The notes under the pieces are model-generated. The model did no database searches. It saw only the letters and a program-made list of their open reading frames with translations, and was not told the DNA's origin. Shown in pieces: positions 42,710 through 53,456 of a DNA stretch of 64,000 nucleotides; within the stretch, counting starts at the first letter, position 1, and every line of letters begins with the position of its first letter. Origin of the DNA: Iodidimonas sp. SYSU 1G8 (lineage in GTDB: Bacteria; Pseudomonadota; Alphaproteobacteria; SMXS01); assembly GCF_039655775.1 (NCBI RefSeq), contig NZ_JBBYXJ010000002.1, positions 930,001 to 994,000 on the forward strand. The letters are read 5' to 3'. The translations under genes were made by a program, and so were the position numbers.

Positions 42710-43156
42710 ATGACCCCGATCCGCCTTCTGCTGGTCCTTCTCGCCGTCCTTCTTGCCGGCGCACAGCCCGCCGCGGCCGCCGATTCCTCCTGCGCCTCGG
42801 GCGAGCCGCGCGCGGGCATCAAGACCATCACGCTCCTCGCCCGCAAGCCGGGCACCTCGCTGGAGGATTTCAAGCGCCATTACGAGACGGTGCACGTCCC
42901 TGGCGCCCGCGCGCGCATTCCGGCGCTGGCCCGCGCCGACTACCGCCGTAACTTCATCGGCGAGGCCCGTCCCGGCGCGCCCATCGATTTCGACGTGGTG
43001 ACCGAGATGCGCTTCGCCAGCGAGGCCGAATACGCCGAGATGCGCAAGACCACCTCAGATCCGGCCGTGAGCGCCTGGATCGTCGCCGACATCGTCAAAT
43101 TCGCCGACCCGTCGAAGACCCGCACCTATGTGGTCGAGGAGTGCGTCTCCAAATAG
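42710..43156 (+). CDS. Exported EthD-domain protein
   Basis: A 148-residue protein with a signal peptide (IRLLLVLLAVLLAGAQPAAA) and a ferredoxin-like EthD domain (KTITLLARKPGTSLEDFKRH, YETVHVPGA). EthD proteins accompany ether- and aromatic-degrading oxygenases but have no known catalysis. An exported version is unusual, as most EthD proteins are cytosolic. Two cysteines (SSCAS and EECVS) may form a disulfide. Confidence 0.78.
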   Translation: MTPIRLLLVLLAVLLAGAQPAAAADSSCASGEPRAGIKTITLLARKPGTSLEDFKRHYETVHVPGARARIPALARADYRRNFIGEARPGAPIDFDVVTEMRFASEAEYAEMRKTTSDPAVSAWIVADIVKFADPSKTRTYVVEECVSK

Positions 43157-43166
43157 CGCGCCGCCG

Positions 43167-44459
43167 TCACAGCGGCACCAGGTCGCCATTCGGCAACCCG
43201 GCGTCTCCGAGCACGGCCTTGGCCGCCGCGCGGAACGCCGGGAAGTCGCCGATCACCACCAGCCAGGTGAACACGCGCGCCACCCCGTCCACGTCCCGCT
43301 CATAGGGCGAGAAGCCCAGCGGCATCACCGCGAACGGGCCGTCCGTGTCGTTGGGCAGATGGGCGGCGCAGAAATCCTGGAAGGCGTCGTACTGGTCCAG
43401 CCGGATCAGCTCGAAATACGGCACGGCGTCGCGGCGCGCCTTGTTCACCCGGCGCAGCACCTGCGTCGGGAACAGGCCCGCCGTCCAGCGCGGGTTGATC
43501 TCGGTCACCACCACCTCGCCATCCGGGCCGATGAAATAGTCGATGCCCATGCAGTCGCCGGTCTCGCTGCCCAGGCCGAACTTGCGGGCATAGGCGCCCA
43601 CCTTCAGCAGCTCGGCCGTCTGCGCGTCGGTCAGCGGCGGGTCGGCATGGATGAAATTGCCGATCCACAGCCCGTCGGTCACCAGGATGCGCCGCACATT
43701 GTCCAGCGTCACCGCCTTGTCGGTGACCAGCAGGTCGGCGGTCCACTCCACATAGTTTTCCAGCTTCAGCCGTTGCTGCACCAGCACCGGATCGGTCGGG
43801 CGATAGGCCTTCAGATACTCGTCGGCCTCGGCGGTGCTGGACACGGCCTTGACGCTGCGCGCCCCCGGCTGGCCGGTCATCTTCAGAATGATCCGCCCCT
43901 CGTGCCGGGCGAAGAAGTCCTCCACCGTGTTGTTCCCGCTCAGCGGCTGCTGGGCGATGATGGTCTCGGGAGTCGGAATGCCGAAGGCGGGCGCGTTCTC
44001 GGCGAAATGGAACTTGGAATTCAGCTTCAGCATGCGCTCGATGGCGCCCTGGTCCTTGTGCAGCACCTGGTTCGACCGGCTCATCATCAGCAGCGTCAGC
44101 AGCGCCACGTCCGGCAGCATGCCCGCGATGGTCTCGTAGTAGGTCTCGACCGGTGCGTAGAGCAGATGATCGAGCGGCACCATCTCGGCGCCGGCCTTGG
44201 CCGCCATGGCGTGCTGGCGGCGCAGAAAACCGTCCCACGGCGCGCGCGCGAACGCATCGAACAGCGCCACGTAATCGGCCGGCTTGCTGATCGACAGCAG
44301 CGCCGATTGCAGCATGGCCAGCAGCTGGTTCTGCTCGTAATGGTCGGCCTTCTGTTTCTCGGTCAGCGCGTCCATGTCGAAGTGCAGCGGCAGATCGTCG
44401 GCCGCCATGGCGTACAGCGTCGGCAGCGGCCGGTCGGGAAAGAACGAGCCGATCTTCAT
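43167..44459 (-). CDS. Uncharacterised ATP-grasp protein
   Basis: A 430-residue protein. The middle and C-terminal parts carry an ATP-grasp fold: AFGIPTPETIIAQ, RIILKMTGQPGARSVKAV (ATP-binding lysine and glycine-rich loop), PVLVQQRL and the metal-binding ETGDCMGIDYFIGPDGEVVVTEINPRW (Asp/Glu and Asn). The N-terminal ~150 residues are helical and unlike known ligases. ATP-grasp enzymes join a carboxylate to an amine or thiol; the substrate cannot be read. It stands alone, with a short leader ORF overlapping its start. Confidence 0.75.
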   Translation of the reverse strand: MKIGSFFPDRPLPTLYAMAADDLPLHFDMDALTEKQKADHYEQNQLLAMLQSALLSISKPADYVALFDAFARAPWDGFLRRQHAMAAKAGAEMVPLDHLLYAPVETYYETIAGMLPDVALLTLLMMSRSNQVLHKDQGAIERMLKLNSKFHFAENAPAFGIPTPETIIAQQPLSGNNTVEDFFARHEGRIILKMTGQPGARSVKAVSSTAEADEYLKAYRPTDPVLVQQRLKLENYVEWTADLLVTDKAVTLDNVRRILVTDGLWIGNFIHADPPLTDAQTAELLKVGAYARKFGLGSETGDCMGIDYFIGPDGEVVVTEINPRWTAGLFPTQVLRRVNKARRDAVPYFELIRLDQYDAFQDFCAAHLPNDTDGPFAVMPLGFSPYERDVDGVARVFTWLVVIGDFPAFRAAAKAVLGDAGLPNGDLVPL

Positions 44460-44533
44460 CGTGCGCGTCCCCCGTGGCGCGCGGCCGACTCGGCGTTTTC
44501 CGGGCGCGGGGCCCGTGCGTTTGAGCGTGGCAT
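44456..44533 (-). CDS. Possible 25-residue leader ORF before the ATP-grasp gene
   Basis: The frame begins MPRSNARAPR after a strong GGGGAGG ribosome site and ends in a TGA that overlaps the ATP-grasp ATG (ATGA). The peptide is Arg/Ala-rich with no homology. It may be a translational coupler. The downstream gene also has its own GGGGGA. Confidence 0.3.
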   Translation of the reverse strand: MPRSNARAPRPENAESAARHGGRAR

Positions 44534-44724
44534 GTGATCCTCCCCAGGACAGTCTCCGCCGCGATCATTCCCGCTCGAACGGGCGGTTGCAAAGGGAATC
44601 CGACACGCCCGCCGGTTATTTTCGGCGGTGATGATTGATTTACCGCAATGCTCGGGTTAGACGAATTGGGGAAGGTTTGAACGGGCGGTACGGTCATGCT
44701 GCCATTTGCGGGAGAGGATCTGCC

Positions 44725-45918
44725 ATGAACATCGAAGTGAAGACGGCTAAGGCCCAGGCGCAGACGCCGACCAAGGAAGAGATGATCGCCCGCGCCGAGG
44801 CCCTGCTGCCCCAGCTGCGCGAACGCTCCGCCGAGGCCGAGAAGAACCGCCGCCTGTCCGACGAGACGGTGCAGGAGTTCCGCGACGCCGGCTTCCCCAA
44901 GATTCTCCAACCCAAGCGCTTCGGCGGCTACGAGCTCGGCCCCGACACGGCCACCGAGGTGATCCGCACCATCTCCACCGCCTGCGGCTCCAGCGGCTGG
45001 GTGACCAATCTGTTCGTCGTCCACACCTGGCAGGCCAGCCTGTTCCCCATCGAGGCGCAGGAGGAATACTGGGCCGGCAGCGACGACAAGCTGTGCTCCA
45101 CCGCGTCCTTCGCCATGAACAGCAAGATGGAAGAGGTAGACGGCGGCGTTCGCCTCACCGGCCGCTGGAAATTCTCCTCCGGCTGCGACTTCGCCGACTG
45201 GTTCATCATCATGAAGCCCAGCTCCACCTGCTTCGACTGGATGATGATCCCGCGCGAGGACGTGACCTTGGTGGACGACTGGTTCGTCTCCGGCCTGTCC
45301 GGCACCGGCTCCAAGGACATCGTGCTCGATAACGTGTTCGTGCCGGCGCACCGCCGCGTGTCGATCATGGACATCGCCACCGGCCAGACCCCGGGCATGA
45401 AGGAACTGCAGATCCCCATGGGCCGGCTGCCTTTCGGCTGGCCGGCGATCTGGGGCATTCCCGCCGCGCTGATCGGCATGGCCGAAGGCATGGCCGCCGC
45501 CGTGCAGAAAACCCTGATCGGCAAGAAGGCGCTGTTCACCGGCGAAGTGCAGGTGGAACGCGTCGCCAACCAGATGAAGCTGACCGAGTGCTTGACCGAC
45601 ATCCACGCCGCCAAGCTGATCATGCGCAACCGCATGGCCGAGCTGAACGAGTGGGCCGCCGCCGGCGGCGCGCCGAACCCGGCGATCGACGCTTACGTCT
45701 CGCACCGCGACGCGTCCTATGTGGCGCGCATGATGGGCCAGACCGCCCTGAAACTGACCCAGATGGCCGGCGCCACCTCCGTCTATCTCGGCAACCCGAT
45801 CCAGCGCTTCCAGCGCGACATCAACGTGGGCGTCACCCACGTCTCGCTGGTCTGGGAAGAAGCCGCCGAAAATTACGGCCGCGCGGTGTGGGAGCTGGGG
45901 CCGAAGCAGCGGGGTTAG
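44725..45918 (+). CDS. Acyl-CoA dehydrogenase-fold flavin-dependent monooxygenase (two-component, group D type)
   Basis: A 397-residue protein with the ACAD fold: N-terminal helical domain (RAEALLPQLRERSAEAEKNRRL), a middle beta domain (GGVRLTGRWKFSSGCDFADWF) and a C-terminal four-helix domain (QTALKLTQMAGATSVYLGNP). The GRWKFSSG and VSGLSGTGSKDIVL segments are those of HsaA/HpaB-like hydroxylases, which use reduced flavin from a separate reductase, rather than true acyl-CoA dehydrogenases. No reductase gene is in view. The substrate is probably an aromatic or steroid ring. Confidence 0.82.
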   Translation: MNIEVKTAKAQAQTPTKEEMIARAEALLPQLRERSAEAEKNRRLSDETVQEFRDAGFPKILQPKRFGGYELGPDTATEVIRTISTACGSSGWVTNLFVVHTWQASLFPIEAQEEYWAGSDDKLCSTASFAMNSKMEEVDGGVRLTGRWKFSSGCDFADWFIIMKPSSTCFDWMMIPREDVTLVDDWFVSGLSGTGSKDIVLDNVFVPAHRRVSIMDIATGQTPGMKELQIPMGRLPFGWPAIWGIPAALIGMAEGMAAAVQKTLIGKKALFTGEVQVERVANQMKLTECLTDIHAAKLIMRNRMAELNEWAAAGGAPNPAIDAYVSHRDASYVARMMGQTALKLTQMAGATSVYLGNPIQRFQRDINVGVTHVSLVWEEAAENYGRAVWELGPKQRG

Positions 45919-46031
45919 TTCCGAAAATATCTTTTGGCATGGCGCCTTAACCATGCCGAACCAGAGCTTGATGGACGTAGGCTGTGCCGGCACCCGCGCC
46001 AGATTTGGCGCGGACCGTCGCAGCGTCCCGG

Positions 46032-46379
46032 TTACTGGATGTTGTTCATACCGCTGCCCCCGCTCCCTTTCGGCTCCGTGTCCGGTTCCTTCTCGGGCGG
46101 GGCTGGTTTCTCCGCCGGTTCCGTCTTCTCTGGCGGTTCGGGCTTCTCGGTTGGTTCGGTTTTCTCCGGCGGCGCGGGTTCGGCTCGTGGCGGGTTGCCG
46201 TGAAGCTCGACCGGGTCCAGCTCGCAGCGGTTACATTGCGGACTGTCCGGCGACGACGGTAAGCGCCCGCCATCGCCTTCGCCCGTCATCGGCGCGCCCC
46301 CGAACAGTTGCCCGCCATAAGCCGGCAAGGCGAGGATGATCAGAACGGCAAAGATGACGGCTGCGTTGGCTCGGTTCAT
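46032..46379 (-). CDS. Exported Pro/Glu/Lys-repeat protein
   Basis: A 115-residue protein with a signal peptide (AAVIFAVLIILALPAYG) and a C-terminal half dominated by near-perfect repeats of the form PPEKTEP-xEKPxPPEK. This is a low-complexity, extended, charge-alternating tail, as in TonB linkers or surface spacers. Two cysteines (QCNRCEL) could form a disulfide or bind metal. No family recognised. The ribosome site is GGGGTGAG; a CCCCAA/TTGGGG hairpin (46388-46411) overlaps it. Confidence 0.6.
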   Translation of the reverse strand: MNRANAAVIFAVLIILALPAYGGQLFGGAPMTGEGDGGRLPSSPDSPQCNRCELDPVELHGNPPRAEPAPPEKTEPTEKPEPPEKTEPAEKPAPPEKEPDTEPKGSGGSGMNNIQ

Positions 46380-46538
46380 CGGTCTCACCCCAATGTGATG
46401 TGCCTTTGGGGTATTATGGTACGCCTGAGGAGCCGCGTTCGATACAGCAATGAAGGTCTCGGCCCTCTGTTTCGCACCGCCATGCTGCTGCTCAACAAAT
46501 TCCCCCTGCGACGCCTGCCTTCCTCTCGGGGGCAGGTG

Positions 46539-46784
46539 CTAGTGGGTAGTGCAGGGCGGCAGCTCGCGGGTGATCTCCTGCGCCAGTTGCAGAAACAGCC
46601 CCTCGACCCGTTCGGCGCCATAGGCCGACACCAAGCGGGGCAGGATCTCGGTCAGCACGGCGGACAGGATCGAATCCTCGCCGATGCCACGTTCGCGGCA
46701 CAGCCGGAATGTCACGCGATATGCGTCCAGCGCCTCGTCGAAGCCTTCGGGGCGCGGCTGTTCCGCGTCGGCGTTCTGGTGCAT
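46539..46784 (-). CDS. Small hypothetical protein
   Basis: An 81-residue, mostly helical, acidic protein. It contains CRERGIGEDSILSAVLTEILP and LVSAYGAERVEGLFLQL, which look like a globular two- or three-helix domain with codon use like neighbouring genes. No family recognised. AGGGGGAAG precedes the ATG. Confidence 0.55.
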   Translation of the reverse strand: MHQNADAEQPRPEGFDEALDAYRVTFRLCRERGIGEDSILSAVLTEILPRLVSAYGAERVEGLFLQLAQEITRELPPCTTH

Positions 46785-46929
46785 CGGTCTTCCCCCTGAC
46801 ATGGCGCGGCCTGATGAATATAAATGTTATAACATAACATTTTGAACCAGCAAGGCCGTTCAGGCGCGGCTGTCACCCCTGTCTCGGGAACAGGCGGCGC
46901 TAAAAAAATCGGTCTGTGCAGGGGAAGGA

Positions 46930-47005
46930 TGGTGGGCGAAGAGGGACTCGAACCCCCGACATCCACGATGTGAACGTGGCGCTCTACCAACTGAGCTATT
47001 CGCCC
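46930..47005 (-). tRNA. tRNA-Val (anticodon CAC)
   Basis: A 76-base tRNA. On the minus strand GGGCGAA...TTCGCCC form the acceptor, the D loop reads AGCTCAGTTGGTAGAGC, the anticodon stem CCACG/CGTGG encloses TTCACAT (anticodon CAC), the T arm is GGGGGTTCGAGTCCCTC, and CCA is encoded. Confidence 0.96.
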
Positions 47006-47079
47006 CTCGTCGCCGAGGACGCGTCGTAATACGGTTCTGGATGGCGGGTGTCAAGCGGGCGCGGTGGCCATTCCTTCTG

Positions 47080-47215
47080 TTGTCCCCCCGGACCCGTTCC
47101 GGGACCTGTGCTGGTCCGGGAATGACCGTTCATGAGAGCGCCCCGACGCTGGCGGGCATGCATCACCATCCCGCATGGCCCAGCGGCAGGCCCCGGAACA
47201 AGTCCGGGGTGACAG
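47080..47215. repeat. Palindromic intergenic repeat, CCCCGGAC family (copy 1)
   Basis: Arms TTGTCCCCCCGGACCCG... (47080-47108) and CAGGCCCCGGAACAAG... (47187-47215) are imperfect inverted copies 29 bases long, separated by about 78 bases. The core CCCCGGACNNGTTCCGGGG is shared with copies at 51235 and 51769. Confidence 0.8.
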
Positions 47216-47269
47216 GGAAGAGAAGGGAACCGAGGAAAGGAGTGAAAAGGGAACCAAACGGAAAACGCC

Positions 47270-47950
47270 CTACCCCCGCGCCCCCATCAACCCCTCCAGC
47301 GCGGCGGGCAGTTCGTTGAAATCGTCGATCAGCTGGTCGGCCAGCAGATCCGCGGCGGGTACGGTGGAATAGCCGAAGCTCACGGCGACCACGGGCGTAC
47401 CGGCGTTGCGGGCGGTGTCCACGTCGGTCTGGCTGTCGCCCACCATCACGGTCGAATTCAGGTCGCCGCCCAGCCGCTCCACCGTGGCCACCAGATGGCC
47501 GGCATGGGGCTTCTTCTCCGGCACCGAATCCGCGCCGACGATGGCGCCGAACCAGTGGGTCAGGCCCAGGCTCTCCAGCAGCTGGTCGGTCAGGCGCTGG
47601 GGCTTGTTGGTGCACACGCCCAGCTTCACGCCATGATCGCGCAGCAGCCCCAGCGTCTCGATCACGTTGGGAAACGCCGTGGTGCGGTCTGCCACGTGCT
47701 GGCCGTAATAGCGCAGGAACACCAGCAGCGCGGCGTCGAATTCGTCATCGGGCAGGGTGGTGCCCGCCGCCGTCAGCGCCTTCTGGATCAGGGCGAGGGC
47801 ACCGTGGCCCACCATGTGGCGCACGTCGTCGTCGGCGACCTCGGGCAGGTTCAGCGTGCGCATGGTGTGGTTCAGGGCGCCGGTCAGGTCGGGCGCGCTG
47901 TCGACCAGGGTGCCGTCCAGGTCGAAGATAACGGTTCCGGGAAAACGCAT
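47270..47950 (-). CDS. gph: Phosphoglycolate phosphatase (HAD)
   Basis: Removes phosphate from 2-phosphoglycolate, which comes from DNA 3' end repair or Rubisco oxygenation. The 226-residue protein has HAD motif [12 protein letters not shown] (nucleophile D10), a helical cap, motif II TNKP, and motif [30 protein letters not shown] around the lysine is typical of Gph. It is divergent from glmU across 96 bases. Confidence 0.9.
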   Translation of the reverse strand: MRFPGTVIFDLDGTLVDSAPDLTGALNHTMRTLNLPEVADDDVRHMVGHGALALIQKALTAAGTTLPDDEFDAALLVFLRYYGQHVADRTTAFPNVIETLGLLRDHGVKLGVCTNKPQRLTDQLLESLGLTHWFGAIVGADSVPEKKPHAGHLVATVERLGGDLNSTVMVGDSQTDVDTARNAGTPVVAVSFGYSTVPAADLLADQLIDDFNELPAALEGLMGARG

Positions 47951-48046
47951 GGGCCAGGCCCTCCATCCGGCGGTGGCAAACGGGCAGCCTTTGTGGCAGG
48001 TTTCGCCGGTAAAGCAAAGACCTGCGCGGAAGCGAGATTGCCCCTG

Positions 48047-49390
48047 ATGACAGCCCGCAAAACCGCCGTCGTCGTCCTTGCCGCGGGCAAGGGAACACGG
48101 ATGAAGTCCAGCCTGCCCAAGGTGCTGCACCCCATCGCGGGGCGCGCCATGGTGCATCACGTGCTGCATGCGGCGGCCGGCCTGTCGCCCGAGCGCACGC
48201 TGGTGGTGCTGGGCAAGGGCATGGAGCCGGTGGCCCGCGCCGTCGCGCCCGCGCTGGTCGCGGTGCAGGACCCGCCGCTGGGCACCGGACACGCCGTGCT
48301 CGCCGCCGCCGAGGCGCTGGACGGCTTCGACGGCGACGTGGTCGTGGTGTTCGCCGACACGCCGCTGGTGACGCTGGACACCTTCCGCGCCATGCTCGAT
48401 CGCCGCCGCGCCGAGGACGATCCCGCTATCGTCGTGCTGGGCTTCCGCCCCGCCAATCCCGGCGCCTACGGGCGGCTGGTGGTCAAGAAGGGCAAGCTCA
48501 AGCGTATCGTCGAGGCCAAGGACGCGGACGAGGACGAACGCGCCATCGGCCTGTGCAATGCCGGCCTGATGGTGATCGACGGCCGCCATGCGCTGGACCT
48601 GCTGCGCGCCATCGGCTGCGAGAACGCCAACGGCGAATATTACCTCACCGACATCGTCGCCATCGCCCGCGAGCGCGGTCTCGATGCCGCCGTGGTCGAG
48701 GCGGCCGAGGACGAGGTGATGGGCGTCAATTCCCGCGCCGAGCTGGCCCGCGCCGAAGCCGTCTGGCAGGCGCGCCGGCGGCTGCATTTCATGGACGAGG
48801 GCGTCACCTTGACCGATCCGGCCACCGTGTTCTTCAGCGCCGACACGGTGCTGGGGCGCGACGTCACCATCGGCCCGAACGTGGTCTTCGGCCCGGGCGT
48901 GAGCATCGAGGACGGCGTGCGGATCGACGCCTTCTGCCATATCGAGGGCGCGCATGTGGCCTCGGGTGCGCGGATCGGCCCGTTCGCCCGGCTGCGGCCC
49001 GGCGCCGACATCGGCGAGGACGCCCATATCGGCAATTTCGTCGAGATCAAGAAATCGGTGATCGGCAAGGGCGCCAAGGCCAATCATCTGGCCTATATCG
49101 GCGACGCGCGGGTTGGCGCCCAGGCCAATATCGGCGCGGGCACGATCACCTGCAATTATGACGGGTTCAACAAACATCTGACCGAAATCGGCGAAGGGGC
49201 CTTCATCGGCTCCAATTCGTCGCTGGTCGCGCCGGTTAAGATCGGCGACGGTGCGCTCGTGGGGGCGGGGAGCACCATTACCAGCGACGTGGACGCGGAC
49301 GCCATTGCCGTCACGCGCGCGCCGCAGAAGGCACTCCCCCAGGGCGCGGCGAAATTCCGTGCCCGCAACGCCAGGAAGGTCAAAGGCTGA
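48047..49390 (+). CDS. glmU: Bifunctional GlmU: N-acetylglucosamine-1-P uridylyltransferase / glucosamine-1-P acetyltransferase
   Basis: Makes UDP-N-acetylglucosamine for peptidoglycan and LPS. The 447-residue protein has the pyrophosphorylase signature [18 protein letters not shown] (11-28), GTGHAV and FADTPLV, then a left-handed hexapeptide-repeat acetyltransferase domain ([20 protein letters not shown]) with [16 protein letters not shown] for acetyl-CoA and substrate. It precedes glmS directly (the GlmS ATG follows the stop at once), which makes its precursor. Confidence 0.97.
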   Translation: MTARKTAVVVLAAGKGTRMKSSLPKVLHPIAGRAMVHHVLHAAAGLSPERTLVVLGKGMEPVARAVAPALVAVQDPPLGTGHAVLAAAEALDGFDGDVVVVFADTPLVTLDTFRAMLDRRRAEDDPAIVVLGFRPANPGAYGRLVVKKGKLKRIVEAKDADEDERAIGLCNAGLMVIDGRHALDLLRAIGCENANGEYYLTDIVAIARERGLDAAVVEAAEDEVMGVNSRAELARAEAVWQARRRLHFMDEGVTLTDPATVFFSADTVLGRDVTIGPNVVFGPGVSIEDGVRIDAFCHIEGAHVASGARIGPFARLRPGADIGEDAHIGNFVEIKKSVIGKGAKANHLAYIGDARVGAQANIGAGTITCNYDGFNKHLTEIGEGAFIGSNSSLVAPVKIGDGALVGAGSTITSDVDADAIAVTRAPQKALPQGAAKFRARNARKVKG

Positions 49391-51214
<1,824 letters not shown>

Positions 51215-51234
51215 CTCAAGATTTCATTTTTGGG

Positions 51235-51260
51235 TGTCACCCCGGACCTGTTCCGGGGCG
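51235..51260. repeat. Half-copy of the CCCCGGAC palindromic repeat
   Basis: TGTCACCCCGGACCTG then TTCCGGGGCG, a single arm of the repeat found complete at 47080 and 51769, directly after glmS. It can still fold as CCCCGGA/TCCGGGG hairpin. Confidence 0.75.
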
Positions 51261-51321
51261 ACTGGAGAAGGCGCGCTTCCCACCAGTTGAGTTAATCGTC
51301 GTCCGACGCCATATTGCGGAC

Positions 51322-51618
51322 ATGGACAAGGAAACGGTCATCAGGGTGTTGCGGGACCACGCGGATGAAATCCATGCGCGCGGCGCGGCGGCGCTTTACC
51401 TGTTCGGTTCCACCGCGCGCGATGAGGCGGGTCCGGATAGCGACATCGACCTGATGATGGAGATAGGCGAGAGGAAAAAGTTCTCGCTTCTGGATCAGGC
51501 CGGGTTGCAGGGCTTCCTGAGCGACATCCTCGGCATCGCCGCGGACCTCTCCATCCGATCTTCCATCCATCCGCTCATCAAGGAGAACGTCGAGGAAGAC
51601 GCGATCAGGGTGATCTGA
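51322..51618 (+). CDS. MNT-type nucleotidyltransferase (MntA-like antitoxin)
   Basis: A 98-residue minimal nucleotidyltransferase. YLFGSTARDEAGPDSDIDLMME carries the GSxxR...DxD motif (S30, D41, D43) with the two metal-binding aspartates. In complete MNT/HEPN modules this protein AMPylates and neutralises its HEPN RNase partner. Here the next gene, overlapping by one base, is a HEPN fragment only. Confidence 0.85.
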   Translation: MDKETVIRVLRDHADEIHARGAAALYLFGSTARDEAGPDSDIDLMMEIGERKKFSLLDQAGLQGFLSDILGIAADLSIRSSIHPLIKENVEEDAIRVI

Positions 51619-51746
51619 TGGGCAAAAGGAATCCCTTGCTCCCGCTTGTCCACATTCGGGAGTCCATCGAGAAGATCAACGCCTACGTGTCGGAGAGCGG
51701 CAATCTGTACGAGCACCTTGGTGCGGGCCATGTCGGTAACGGTTAA
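51618..51746 (+). pseudogene. Truncated HEPN (HepT-like) toxin gene
   Basis: A 42-residue remnant, MGKRNPLLPLVHIRESIEKI then NAYVSESGNLYEHLG, whose first ~30 residues fit the N-terminal helix of HEPN/DUF86 toxins. The RxxxxH RNase motif and the rest are missing. The start overlaps the antitoxin stop (TGATG), as in intact modules. The stop lies about 20 bases before the palindromic repeat, which may mark the deletion or insertion point. Confidence 0.65.
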
Positions 51747-51768
51747 GTAAGTTGTTCGTCTAATCTCA

Positions 51769-51901
51769 TTGTCACCCCGGACTTGTTCCGGGGCCTGTGC
51801 TGATATCAGCAAAACCGCATGAAGACGCCACCCGGCGTCCACATCATCACCCCGATCCGTCACGCGGAAACGCAGGCCCCGGAACAGGTCCGGGGTGACA
51901 A
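51769..51901. repeat. Palindromic intergenic repeat, CCCCGGAC family (copy 2, near-perfect)
   Basis: Two 29-base arms, 51769-51797 (TTGTCACCCCGGACTTG...) and 51873-51901 (CAGGCCCCGGAACAGG...), are inverted copies differing at one position, separated by 75 bases. Such long arms at this distance look like a miniature mobile or REP-type element. Confidence 0.85.
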
Positions 51902-51977
51902 GATAAGGAGGCACCTCCCGGTGGTTGAGTAATCCCGGCCACCTCTCCATATTGGCGGCAACGGTTGGAGAGAATTC

Positions 51978-53372
51978 ATGGCTGACTACGATTACGATCT
52001 GTTCATCATCGGCGCGGGCTCGGGCGGGGTGCGGGCCGGGCGGATGGCGACGTCCTACGGCGCGCGGGTCGGGATCGCGGAAGACAGCCGGGTCGGCGGC
52101 ACCTGTGTCATTCGCGGCTGCGTGCCCAAGAAGCTGCTGGTCTATGCGTCGCAGTTCGGCGAGGAATTCGAGTGGGCGCACGGCTTTGGCTGGACCGTCG
52201 AGGGCGCGCGCTTCGACTGGCAAACCCTGATCGCCAACAAGGACAAGGAGATCGACCGCCTGAACGGCCTCTATCTCCAGACTCTCAAGAACAACAACGT
52301 GGTGCTGCACGAGGCGCGCGCCGAGATGGTCGACGCACACACGGTCAGGTTGGTCAAGAACGGCGCCGAGGTCGAGCGGGTCACCGCCGACAAGATCCTC
52401 ATCGCGACCGGCGGCTGGCCGGCCATGCCCGACATTCCCGGGATCGAGCACGCCATCTCCTCCAACGAGGCCTTCCATCTCGAGGAGTTTCCCAAGCGCG
52501 TCGTCATCGCCGGCGGCGGCTACATCGCGGTCGAGTTCGCCGGCATTTTCAACGGCCTCGGCGCGCAGGTGGTGCAGCTCTATCGCAGCGAACAGATCCT
52601 GCGCGGCTTCGACCGGGACATCCGCGACACGGTCGCCAACGAGATGCGCAAGAAGGGCATCGACCTGCGGGTCAATTGCTCGCTGATCGCGCGCATCGAC
52701 AAGCAGGCCGACGGCAGCCTGCTGGTCACCCAGGAAAGTGGCGAGACCATCGAGACCGACGCCGTCCTCTACGCCATCGGCCGCCATCCCAAGACCACGG
52801 GCATGAACCTGGCCGAGATCGGCGTGGCGCTGAACGAGATCGGCGCCGTCATCGTCGATGACGATTTCCGCACCTCGGTGCCGAACATCTTCGCGCTCGG
52901 CGACGTCACCCACCGGTTCCAATTGACCCCGGTCGCCATCGCCGAGGCCATGGCCTTCACCGCGACCCAGTTCGCGGGCCGTCCGACCAGCATGGACTAC
53001 CGCGACATCCCGACCGCCGTCTTCACCCAGCCGCCGATCGGCACCTGCGGCCTGACCGAGGAGGAGGCCCGCGCGCGGTATGACGAGATCGACATCTACA
53101 AGGCCGATTTCCGTCCCATGAAACACACGCTGGGCGGCGCGTCGGAGCGGACCATGATGAAGCTGATCGTCGACGCGAAAACCGACCGGGTGCTGGGCGC
53201 GCATATGGTCGGCGCCGACGCGGGCGAGATCATTCAGGGCGTCGGAATCGCCATCAAATGTGGCGCAACCAAGGCACAGTTCGACCAAACCGTGGCGATT
53301 CACCCCACGGCGGCCGAGGAATTCGTGACCATGCGCACGCCGGTGCCCCGGATGCAGCAGGCGGCGGAATAG
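51978..53372 (+). CDS. gor: Glutathione-disulfide reductase
   Basis: Reduces oxidised glutathione with NADPH. The 464-residue flavoprotein has the FAD motif FIIGAGSGGVRAGRMA (9-24), the redox disulfide GGTCVIRGCVPKKL (C43, C48), the NADPH motif IAGGGYIAVEFAGI and the C-terminal active-site histidine HPTAAEEFVTMR. VIRGCVPKK places it in the Gor family rather than lipoamide dehydrogenase. Confidence 0.94.
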   Translation: MADYDYDLFIIGAGSGGVRAGRMATSYGARVGIAEDSRVGGTCVIRGCVPKKLLVYASQFGEEFEWAHGFGWTVEGARFDWQTLIANKDKEIDRLNGLYLQTLKNNNVVLHEARAEMVDAHTVRLVKNGAEVERVTADKILIATGGWPAMPDIPGIEHAISSNEAFHLEEFPKRVVIAGGGYIAVEFAGIFNGLGAQVVQLYRSEQILRGFDRDIRDTVANEMRKKGIDLRVNCSLIARIDKQADGSLLVTQESGETIETDAVLYAIGRHPKTTGMNLAEIGVALNEIGAVIVDDDFRTSVPNIFALGDVTHRFQLTPVAIAEAMAFTATQFAGRPTSMDYRDIPTAVFTQPPIGTCGLTEEEARARYDEIDIYKADFRPMKHTLGGASERTMMKLIVDAKTDRVLGAHMVGADAGEIIQGVGIAIKCGATKAQFDQTVAIHPTAAEEFVTMRTPVPRMQQAAE

Positions 53373-53456
53373 GCCGGGATTCTAAAAACTGGCCAAAACC
53401 GGCCACCGGGCGTATATCAGGCGCCCTCGAATGACTCTAAACTACAAGGCGACGCC

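Noticed and set aside
45936-45957. GGCATGG / CCATGCC hairpin after the monooxygenase gene
   Set aside because: A 7-bp stem with no T tract after it on either strand; could be chance in this composition.
43300-45993. Minus-strand open frame of about 897 codons across the ATP-grasp and monooxygenase genes
   Set aside because: It covers two real genes in opposite orientation in a wrong frame and lacks any family signature.
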